Assembly: GCA_029834535.1 (NCBI GenBank)
Contig: JAQMWT010000055.1
Coordinates: 248,001 to 312,000, forward strand
DNA: 64,000 nt
Source: Chrysophaeum taylorii
Lineage: Eukaryota; Sar; Pelagophyceae; Pelagomonadales; Pelagomonadaceae
Direction: 5' to 3'
How positions within the stretch are numbered: position 1 is the first letter of the stretch; each line of letters opens with the position of its first letter. A program made the translations under genes and the position numbers. Under the pieces are notes generated by a model, which saw nothing but the letters and a program-made list of their open reading frames with translations, did not search any database and was not told the origin of the DNA. Positions 11,206-20,253 of this stretch are shown here, piece after piece.

Positions 11206-11958
11206 GTGGAACAGGCAATAGGCTTCATCGCCTCTGCGTCATCCACTCGTCTTCGCAACCTCTTCAATGTTCATTACAAGGGTACCAAAATAGTGGAACC
11301 TGCCATTCATTTTCCGTGGGCAGTGATCCACACAACTAAAAGTTACAACTTGCTACGTAACGCTTCTCTCGAACGAATCCACGATGCAATTGTTAGTAAC
11401 CAACAATTCCTCTTTAATCAGCTGACAGCCCCTCAGCATGACTTCCTCAAAATCTTCGGCAGTGAATGCTTCCTTCTACTGGAACCACACGAACACCACA
11501 AGTATGAAGTCCCGGCGACGATACATTTATTTGTGCTGCGCTTACGCACAAACTCCACTTGTGTCCCCGAATGTCATGTCGATCACAATGCTGACGTACT
11601 TCTCAATTCAGAGAACGGCCAACTTCGTGTCTCTTCTAAACTCATTATCACGTACAAGCTTAAGCGCCCCACGCTCGATCCAGAACATGCTCCTCCACAT
11701 AACGCTCGCCCCGTTCCTTTTGATAGTACACCCGAAAGGGATGATAACCCCGATGATGCGTTGAGGAGGGGGAATCAACCTCAGAGGGGGGAAGCCCCTA
11801 CTCCGGGTCCTCCTCCTCCTCCTCCTCCTCCTGTCTCTTCATCAGCTCCGTTTTCGTCTCCGTCACCTTCAGATGCTACACCCACAGCCCCACCCACTGT
11901 CGATAATTCTATTCCGCCACCACCAATTTTCCATCTTATATTGACATTTTCAAGATGA
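11206..11958 (+). pseudogene. integrase C-terminal region and proline-rich linker of element I
   Basis: The longest intact frame in the element (250 codons). HDFLKIFGSECFLLLEPHEH corresponds to the conserved copia motif around 'LRVFGC.AYV' that ends the integrase. Then come a charged spacer (PERDDNPDDA) and a run of prolines (11,810-11,835) leading to the reverse transcriptase region. The first in-frame Met is not a true start; the frame belonged to a polyprotein. Confidence 0.6.
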
Positions 11959-12803
11959 CCTCGAACTCCAACCTGGTCCTCGCCGCCCCAATCAGCGCAA
12001 AGCCGCGTCTATGCAATCCATCACGGCTCGGCTTCAAGCTTCTGCTGTTGGTGCGTACAAAGCGGCTGGTGGCAAACTCGCCGACTTTCGATGGGATCTC
12101 CAACAACGATTCCTCGACTTTGAATCGCCCACCCCCTCCGCCCTCAACACTTCCGGTGGTATCCACTGGGCAACTATCAGCCCTGAGGGGGAACAGGCAT
12201 TGCTGGTTCAACACCTTTTACCATTGCGCACCGATCTCCTTTCTCAGTACCCTATGCTTGATGGTGTGTTCTCGCAATCCAAATGTGCTTCTAGCATTCC
12301 AGTGTCTACTCATCTTATCACTGACGGAACTCCGTTTCGTCCACTTCCTCCTTTACTTGCTGCAATGTTCATTGAACACGCTGCTGCCTTTGATGTCTCG
12401 CCTTTATAGTATGCATGTGCCTATCTGACACCTTCTAGCTTCATCGATCATAGCTCCAACACTCCTTGGTCTTCACCATAATTTGGCTCTACGTCGTCTT
12501 CCTCCTTAACCGACCTTGAGGAATACCCCCTCTTCTCTGAATACATCACTCAGGTCCCCCACGAGGAACAACTCCCTTTAGTCCAACTAGAAACTGACTC
12601 CTCTACCCCTCCTACTCATCCTACACACGCCTATCCTGATGTGATTTACGCTTCGACCGAAGCGTCGTTAAACTACGGGTCCCCTTCAACTATCGGCCCA
12701 GATGAGCACAAGGGTCAAGAGTCTGACATCCACATCGACGAGTGCAAGCTCAAGTGCTTATAAGGACTGTCTCCCGAAGGTCGCCAAGCTTACATAAAGT
12801 CCC

Positions 12804-13510
12804 ATGGCAACGATGACTGCTATACGCGCCATTTTAGCCATCGCTGATCACAAGAACCCCAGCGTCTACCACGCCGACGTGCCTAATGCGTTCGTCCAGT
12901 CCGACATCGATGCGCACTCGAACAACTGCCTGACGGCATCAAGTTGCTTGACCCTCAAGACGATAAGTATCGCGGCCGCCGATTACCCAAATTGCTCAAG
13001 TCACCTTACGGACTTAGGCAATCCCCCTCCCTATGGAGCAAGGAGATTGACAAGTTCTTATGTGGTCTATGTTACGAGCGGCTGCATTCAGACTCTTGTC
13101 TGTATGCATGAGTTACTGCCTTGGCTCACTTTCTCATTTGCAGCCTATCAGTTGACGATACAGTCACTGTCGCCAACGATGATGAATTGCGCCTGGAACT
13201 CCAGATAGCCCACCACAATCGTTACTCTGTGGAACAGTTTGACCCAGTCCATAACCTTCTAGGTATGCGTGTCTGTCGTACAGCGGATGGTTCTATATCT
13301 CTGGATGTTCAAGCCAAATTAGATTCGCTGTTCGAATATCACCCCATCCTCAAGACCCCAACACCGCTGAAATACCCTATGTCGCCAGCCTTCAACTATA
13401 AAGACGTCTCCCCTACGACCGACATAGAAATGTACATAAATAGAAACTTAGCTACCCTTCTGGGTAAGTTGGTGTATATGCAGACTGCTTGTCGTCCGGA
13501 TTTCTCGTAG
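12804..13510 (+). pseudogene. reverse transcriptase remnant of element I
   Basis: IRAILAIADHKNPSVYHADV followed by PNAFVQSDID matches the copia RT motif with its first catalytic Asp. After frameshifts, LSVDDTVTVAND (about 13,145) corresponds to the YVDD box, followed by NLLGMRVCRTADGSISLDVQ, the thumb/connection start. Reading frames change at least twice. Confidence 0.7.
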
Positions 13511-13557
13511 GTTTTGGACGCTGTTCTAGAGGAATGCATTCACCGACTTAAATACAC

Positions 13558-14331
13558 GTGCTAATGCTCCAGAATCTCTTGCGTTACCTTATAAGCCAGA
13601 GAATAGAGCGCTGCGCCTTTGGTTCCACCAAAAAGGTATCGCGATCGAAAATCACCTTCGCGTCATATCCGCTAGCAGAGTCGATCTTTCTACCACAATT
13701 GACTACCAGGCCAATCAATTGCATCCGGCAAGTTAGATCCCTTGGTTGCTATGTTCGACGTAGACAACGCGCCCGCCCTTGCCCAGGAAAATCTGAAGTC
13801 CACTACTGGTTTTGTCATCGACTTGTTCACTTGCCTCATTTCTTGGAAAAGTAGGCTACAACCGATAGTCTCATGCTCCACACACGAGGCTGAGCGCATT
13901 CCCTTGAGCATCTGTGCAGACGAAGCAGTCTGGCTCCGAAAGCTCCTATTAGAGCTGCCCTTTGTGGTCAACCCCACTTTCTTTCTTAACGCTCATGCCG
14001 ATAAAGACCCACCAGCTGACTTCGATGAAGATAACATCCTATTGCCGAAGATATGCGCTTTATCAGAAGTTTACCCCGATTATCTGACAACGCTGCTGCT
14101 GTACACACTTCTAACAACCCTGAGGGCACCTCTCGTAGCAAAGCTCTTTCCGCACGTAGGTTCAAAATACGAGAGTATGTCGCTTTGCAAAAGATTCGAG
14201 CCCACCATGTACCTGGCAAATTAAACGTCGCTGACGGATTTACCAAACATCTTGCTGCTGAGTTCTCTATGTTTCGTTCACTCTTGGGCATGCATCATGT
14301 CGACGCAAGTTTCAACAAGGAAGAGCATTAA
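13558..14331 (+). pseudogene. RNase H remnant of element I
   Basis: STTGFVIDLFTCLISWKSRL, then STHEAERIPLS and EAVWLRKLLLEL, are classic copia RNase H motifs (frame from 13,742). After a frameshift HVPGKLNVADGFTKHL (about 14,195-14,250) gives the conserved end of the domain. The Glu of the EAE motif is retained. Confidence 0.75.
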
Positions 14332-14399
14332 TTTGCTTACCCTAGTAACCGCAATGTCATTAAACTAGCCCCCTACATTTTACCACAAATTTAAATGCC

Positions 14400-16472
14400 C
14401 ATTGCCGATGTCTCTCTAACAGGCTCTGCGTGCATTTCCTCGGGCTCTATCCCCAGGCCGTCGAGAGCCACCGCGCTCCTTAACCCCTACGAACTCTCAA
14501 CAGACTCCCGAATCATCTCGCAAGAAAACCACTCGTGACGACGTTTGTCACTTACTTGGTCGCACGGCTGATTCTGCTGTAGAAAGTCAAGATAGTAAGG
14601 TACCCACTATCACCCTCGCCAACTGTCTCACATTAGGCTTAAACACGTTTCAGTCTGGCTTGCCAGTCAATGAAACCTTCCGTGTACCTGTTACTCACTT
14701 CCAAATCGATAGCGCGTGTGGACTTAATTTTGTATAATTGATGCTGTATCTTCTATCCACGCCTCCGACGAACCCTTACCCTTCTTGGCATTATCTAACT
14801 TCTCTTTCATGCGCGCTCCAATCGCAACAACACTGCCTACTTCCCCTGCGATTAAGGCCACAGCCTGTTCGAGACGACACAAGAAAGAAAACCTCTTGGT
14901 CGCCCACTACTGTTCGCAATGTTTTAACAATGGTGTTCCGATGCATTTAAGCACGGATATCAATAAGAAAAAGGCACATCCCACACCACCAGAAGAAGTC
15001 ACTGCACATCTGTCTAGCCAGGAAAACCAGGCAAACAACTACCTTACAGCAACTGTTCTTACGGCCCTAGTGTGTTGGGCTTGCTTAAATACCGATCACG
15101 CTAATGACAGCATCATAATCATAGCACGCGACTACAACCATTATCACCCACCGTGTGCTTCTTGTCCTGCTGGTTGTCTCCGTGCAACTATTATTCGCAC
15201 CTACTTCACCCCAACTAACCTCAAAGCACTACAGTTGAAAGTAATTTCACAGCAGGTCGATCTACCCACAGACTTTATACTAGAATCACCAACGCCCAAT
15301 GACGCAAACCTAGCACTCCTTGCTTTCAATCTCAAATACCCCACTCTCATACACCTGGAGCGTCGCTCTTTACTAGTAACGATCGCACGCGCCCAACTCA
15401 AGTACTATTGGCTGATCATGCCCACATTATATTCAACGGTACTGGAGATACTCACGCAATCATTCTTTAACCACATTGCGGCATATATTTCCACATCCGC
15501 TGACGACCGGCCTCCATATAATATTGTTGATAAGGTGCGATCAACTAACTTCTCAGATGAGGGAACTCGGAATTTTATCACGTTATTCTCCAACAAATTT
15601 CCTCAGCTCTATGCTGAAATTACTGATGCGACCGTAATGTAGTTGAACAATCGGGATCACCGAACTGATGGCTCCATTGCCATTGTATCCCTACCTTCTT
15701 CTTCTCCTCCGACCATCTCGTGCACACCATGATGAACTTACAGCCGCAGTCTAGCTTATCAACTCCTTGGAGACACGCCTGTTCCCTCCAACTTCAAATA
15801 TCAATATTCTGTTGACGACGCTCTTCAAGATTTGTGAACTTTTGCTCGCTTATCATTTCCCTAAAAGCTCAGTACCAGATCAACCTCCAAGTTCCTGACA
15901 CGCATCTCTTTCAACCCCGGCAATCCCTATTTTCTACTCTTCGGCATCCTTCTCTTAAACCTGATACTGAACCCCTACACGATCCATTTGTCTCGCCTCA
16001 GTTTATCGAGGACCGACTGGACGATTTACAACTCAGTGAACTACTACCACAAGTCCTGGATCGCCTTCTTGCCCTCACGTGCCGCTTGGTTCCTGAGCGC
16101 TGCTCAGCACAGTATAATAACTCTTCCCTAGCTCTGGAAAATAAAGCTACAAATGATGGCGACGACGATGTTCAAGCCATTAACGAACCCGAAGAAATTA
16201 AGTTGGACCAGCTTGAAGACAAACCATCACCAACGATGTTTCCCATGTCCTCGCTCATACTTTCGTCCTTCCCTTCTGGTGAACTTGTTAACAGCTTCAA
16301 AGGCGCAGCCTCCCTCAATCTTCCAAGATCTCCCAATGCCGCGTTTCTTTCTCTAACTCTCCACATTAAGTCACACACACATCACCATCATGCTCCTGCT
16401 GCTGCTTTCTCTTGGGCCATCAAGATCACCTTCCATGCTTTTGGTATCCTTGATTTCTCGAGGGGGTGCTGA
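14400..16472 (+). pseudogene. unassigned coding-like tail of element I downstream of RNase H
   Basis: Long frames remain open here: about 14,500-14,737 (ending FQIDSACGLNFV), 14,785-15,642 (285 codons, with C-x2-C pairs YCSQC and PPCASC) and 15,834-16,472 (212 codons, acidic, KLDQLEDKPSP). Copia elements normally end shortly after RNase H. This may be an extra gene, part of a second nested element (the protease-like motif supports that), or captured sequence. I recognise no family. Confidence 0.4.
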
Positions 16473-16479
16473 GAAATCT

Positions 16480-16765
16480 GCAGACTCTAGCACTAATGCC
16501 GTCAGTTGAGAACGACATCTCTTCCTTACCCTTCTTGTTCCCTTCCTACAATCAAATAGTCCTCTGATTTGTGCTCACGCTCATCATCATGGATTAGCGC
16601 GTCCCGTGGGTACGTAGTCTTACATGTCAAGTTGGGTGTAGTTCTGCGCGTCGTCTGTCGTGCGCCGAGGCTAGGGGAACTAACCTGTTCCCTGAACTCT
16701 TACCTTCGAGATTCACACAGTGAGGCGGGATGATTCTTCAGTGATTTTATACCACTGCACCGCAG
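16480..16765 (+). repeat. LTR-like repeat, right copy of retroelement I (truncated)
   Basis: Its first part (16,480-16,545: GCAGACTCTAG, GTTGAGAACGACATCTCTTCC) matches 3,255-3,310, and its second part (16,570-16,765) matches 4,972-5,190. The left partner therefore appears split by about 1.66 kb. The right end stops abruptly where the inverted gag fragment begins. Confidence 0.6.
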
Positions 16766-16779
16766 AAGAATACTCTGCA

Positions 16780-16960
16780 TTTTTTCTGCAAAGGGTAGAT
16801 TCATCAAATTGCAAATCTGTCTTTTCTTTATTGAGCTGGTAAGAAAGATGCCTGAAAGATTGTACACATTCTATGAAAACATGCGCACGCCAGCTAGGAT
16901 TGTAGACTACGGCGTTAAATTGCTGATTTAAATAACCAGCGTAGGGAATCCACTTCAGCA
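16780..16960 (-). repeat. inverted fragment of element I gag
   Basis: Read on the minus strand this encodes FNAVVYNPSWRAHVF and SFRHLSYQL and LQFDESTLCRK, matching the plus-strand translation at 6,475-6,650 (FKAVV-stop-NPNW, SFRHLSYQL, LQFDESTLRRK). It is head-to-tail inverted against the truncated right LTR, and is stop-free over 276 nt (16,713-16,988). Confidence 0.8.
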
Positions 16961-16964
16961 AGTG

Positions 16965-17060
16965 AACGTGAACCACTTCACCAGCCACGCAATATTGGTG
17001 AAGTGATTTGAAGTGAACACGTCACCCTATGTGGCCATCGTGTACCTTTGTGAAGTGAAC
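16965..17060. repeat. GTGAAGTGAA-type motif cluster, left edge of DNA transposon block
   Basis: Several copies of AAGTGAAC, GTGAAGTGATTT and CACTTCACC in both orientations. A similar cluster lies at 20,065-20,165. Such subterminal motif clusters commonly flank hAT-type transposons; here the relation to the transposase block between them is inferred. Confidence 0.5.
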
Positions 17061-17216
17061 GCCACTTTTTTTTTTAAAACACCAGCGCCGGTCCCTGCCG
17101 CGCCCCGTCAGTTCCGTGCCCTCCGCGCGCTATTGCCTAGGTCTGGTGCTCTTAGATTCTTTCGCGTTTCGGGGCGAAGGAGGAGTTACCGTGGATGGGG
17201 TTCAGTGTTTCTTACT

Positions 17217-19601
17217 TTAGGCGATGTGGACGACCTCGGTATCTTCGTCTGGTTCTTCCTCATCAACCTCCATCTCCGAAGAGTCTTCGGAGATGGTGCT
17301 CTCGGCGTTTTTGAACTCGGTCTCGGCGAGGTCCCTGCAAATAATCCGGGCCGCCGCAATGAAATTCTTGTTCATGCGCAGTAGGGCAGCTTTGTCCGTC
17401 TCGTCCGCGCTGAGCAGCGTGTTTCCTTCAGTCAGGACAAGATTTCCAATGCGCAGGCAGCGCTCACAGTAGCTTTGCGCGCCATGAGTACCAATTGAAC
17501 CCTTAGAGACTCTCGCCATGTCCGGAAGGAACCTATACTGCTCCTTGGTGAGCGGTCGATACAGCTTTCCAACGTCGAGCACAGCCAGATCTATGAAGCC
17601 GACTTCATCCTTCTTCTCAAGTTCAGGATAATGCTCTTTCCAGTTGAGCGATCTCGACAGCCTGATCCATTGAGTGAAGACCTGTTCAAACTCCACATCG
17701 AAATCGGGCATCTGGTTCTCAGGCATAGCAAAAGAAGGCACGTCGCCACTAGTGTCGTCCCAAGCGTCGGGTGTGTCGAGTGCCGCCAAGAGACTGCGGG
17801 CAGGCGCAGGCTCGGAGGGCGGCGCAGACTCGGAGGAAGTCTTTGCCTTTTCGTGGTGGAATGCAGTCCGTGCGTAAATCGCATGTTCTCCCTCGAGCCA
17901 CTTCCTGGCCTGAGCTCTCTGATTGGACGACAGGCGCCGGCAGTTGATAGTCCGAAAGTCAAGAAGAAAGGCAATCAGCTCGCGATCGTTGAATTCGTAG
18001 TCGAAGTGACGCACGTAGCTTTCATGAGTCCCGCAAAACCGACATTCGAGAATATCCCGCTCAAGACAGATTTTGCCGGTCTTGCTGAGGTCGTCAACAT
18101 CGACAGTCTTACGTGGCATGGATTTCGCAGTTATGTTCGGGAGATCAATGACTTCTAGCGTCCCAGCTCGCAGAGACTCGATCATGTTGTGCTTGATCAA
18201 TGCGGCGCACGCCCCAAGGTATAAGTGTTCATGTTGCACGAAAACAACGGCCGCATCCGTTATAGCAAAAATCGCCTCGAATTCAGCCAACGCCACCCAT
18301 TGCTCATCACTGATTGTCCAGGGGAGTCCAATGTTGGTAGCCGCGTACAGTTTGAGCACGTGGTGCATACGCAGCAAGGAACGAATAAGTTGGTATCGCG
18401 CCCGGAACCTCGTCTTATTGAGGTCGAGCTTGAGCTTCGGCGATTTCCCCGGCTGTAATGGCAAAAGCGCATGCAGATCCTTCGAACGTGTGCTGCCGTA
18501 AGAAAAGTACTTGGCTCCATCGTGGGCAATGTTCAGCAGCACCTGGCCAGCTGGGAATGGATTGATCACCTGCTTGCCTCTGGATCGTGTCAAGTCGCCA
18601 CATGCCGCTGCCGAGATTTTTGAGATATCATGCATGTCACACGCTTCGACCTCAACAAAAAATTCTTCGGCGACGCCAATTGCAGCCCGGTCTCTTGAAC
18701 AATGGTTGCGGCCGCCAAATCGATATCGATTCCCGCACGCTCCACGACAACAGAACGGAGCAGAAAAGCCGTGCCGGAATCGGTTCCGTCGTCAGATGGA
18801 ACGAGGCCCACGCACACCGTCTCAACGCCACTCCAATCGGGCCAGATGAAGGATAGGCCAATGGCCCGTCGCTTGAACTTATCCTTGAATGTCTCGCCGT
18901 CATGCAGCACCTGGGCGAATGGATTGCCGAAAGCCGCTTCAAAACACTCCTTCACGACGTGCTTCATGATTCAAACAAAGCAACGATATTCAGCGTCCAC
19001 CAATTCAAACAGCGCCTTTTGAGTCATGAACAGGCACTTGCCTTTTCGGCCACCGCCGCGGTAATACGCCTCAATTAGGTTGCGATGATCTGATGTGCCG
19101 AGCCGAGAACGCCCTCAGGGAAGAGTGCTTTGCCTGCCTGGGCACGGCCATGAAGTAACTCGTAATATCCGATTTACCCTTCGAGGTTGCCACAACGCCG
19201 ACGGCCGTCATAACGCCCTCCTTTTCTTGGTCTGTCTTCTGTTTCTTGGGTGAGCTGTCGACGTCCCAGCTCGTCCTCCGGATGCGCAGCCTTGAAGTGG
19301 GCCCCAAGAGGGCTTGGTCGTCTGCCATGAGCCTTTCTTGAAGTCTCTCGTCACCTTCAGGCGCTCCCAGCACCGGATACACACATGCGTCGTCGCCTTC
19401 CCACTGGTCAACGCGGTCAGGATGATTTTCCTTCGGTCGACGCACGCAGTCCCACACCTTGGAAAAACCTGGTTGATCGTCCACTTTTGCCGGGTGGGTG
19501 TGTTCCACGTCACAACATCGATGTCGCAATCGGCTCTGCCGCCCTACCAGTTCCCGTGCTCGCTGCCTGCTACTGTTCCAGTTTCGTACTCTTAGTTTCA
19601 T
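17217..19601 (-). pseudogene. hAT-like transposase, decayed
   Basis: Read on the minus strand, 19,601-19,071 gives a basic N-terminal part with a BED-finger-like Cys/His region (CCDVEHTH, VWDCVRRPKENHPDRVDQ). 18,967-18,590 gives a middle part (GLSFIWPDWSGVETV, GLVPSDDGTDSGTAF) and 18,635-17,217 a 472-codon part starting MHDISKISAAACGD, with VINPFPAGQVLLNIAHDGAK, a Cys-x2-Cys pair (ECRFCGTHESYVRHFD) and an acidic C-terminus. The phrase order (histidine-aspartate motif, then NPFP.GQ....HD.AK, then a long helical region) is what I associate with hAT-type transposases in algae and oomycetes. Two frame changes (near 18,690 and 19,070) break it. Confidence in 'transposase' is higher than in 'hAT'. 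Confidence 0.5.
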
Positions 19602-19975
19602 TCGCGTTTTGGGGCGAAGGAGGGGTCGAGACCTGTGTGTGTGTAATTTCCTGAATTAGATGATGTGAACGACCTCGGTGTCTTCATCTTCTTCTTCCTC
19701 AACATCCATCTCGGGAGAGTCACCGGGGATGGTGCTCTCGGCGTTTTTGAACTCGCTCTTGGGTCCGAGGTCGCTGTACTTGATCCGGGGCACGCACCTC
19801 CATGAACTTCTTGTTCATGCGCGGCAGGGCGACTTTGTCCTTCTCATCTGCGCAGAGCAAGGTGTTTGTTTCCCTCGGTCAGTACGAGATTTCCCGCGCT
19901 CAAGCAGCGCTCACAGAAGCTCTGGGCGCTGCTATGGGTACCAATCGAACCATTTGAGCCTCACCCAGACATCAT
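19570..19975 (-). repeat. partial second copy of the transposase 3' end
   Basis: 19,570-19,960 aligns with 17,130-17,530: shared blocks TTTCGCGTTT/TCGCGTTT GGGGCGAAGGAGG, GACCTCGGTGTCTTC, ATGGTGCTCTCGGCGTTTTTGAACTCG and CAGCGCTCACAGAAGCT. It encodes the same acidic C-terminus in the same orientation but is truncated and frameshifted. It sits directly upstream (on the plus strand) of the 20.25 kb GH28-like gene. Confidence 0.75.
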
Positions 19976-20064
19976 CCTCCGCCTCCTCGATAAGTACTGC
20001 GGCTCTACTACTTCGTACAGGGCAAGCGTCGGACCGTCAGATATTTATTTCAAGGCTCGGTGGT

Positions 20065-20165
20065 GGTGAAGTGAATGTGAAGTGAATACGAAGTTGAAAA
20101 AATCAAAGTGAAGAAGTGAATGCGAATGTGAAGTGATTTAGAGCAAGTGATATTGCTTATTAGTG
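20065..20165. repeat. GTGAAGTGAA-type motif cluster, right edge
   Basis: GTGAAGTGAATGTGAAGTGA and four to five variants in tandem-like array, ending near GATATTGCTTATTAG. It pairs with the cluster at 16,965-17,060, where GCAATATTGG is inverted relative to GATATTGC here. Confidence 0.6.
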
Positions 20166-20253
20166 AATGTGCAAACGCTTAAAGCGAGACCTCACGCTTC
20201 ACCACTGAATTCGACTGAATAATAATAATAAGTCTTGGGGCCAATCGGAAAGG

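Larger units (their letters stand above)
5731..16472 (+). mobile_element. long, decayed Ty1/copia-like LTR retrotransposon (element I)
   Basis: Order gag - integrase - reverse transcriptase - RNase H identifies the copia (Pseudoviridae-type) arrangement; many stops and frameshifts show it is dead. LTR-like blocks lie at 4,972-5,240 and 16,480-16,765. The internal region is about 10.7 kb, roughly twice the usual copia length, with a 2.8 kb stretch between the protease-like motif and the integrase zinc motif and a 2 kb stretch after RNase H that I cannot assign. Base composition is much more AT-rich than the host genes. The pieces are listed separately. Confidence 0.75.
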
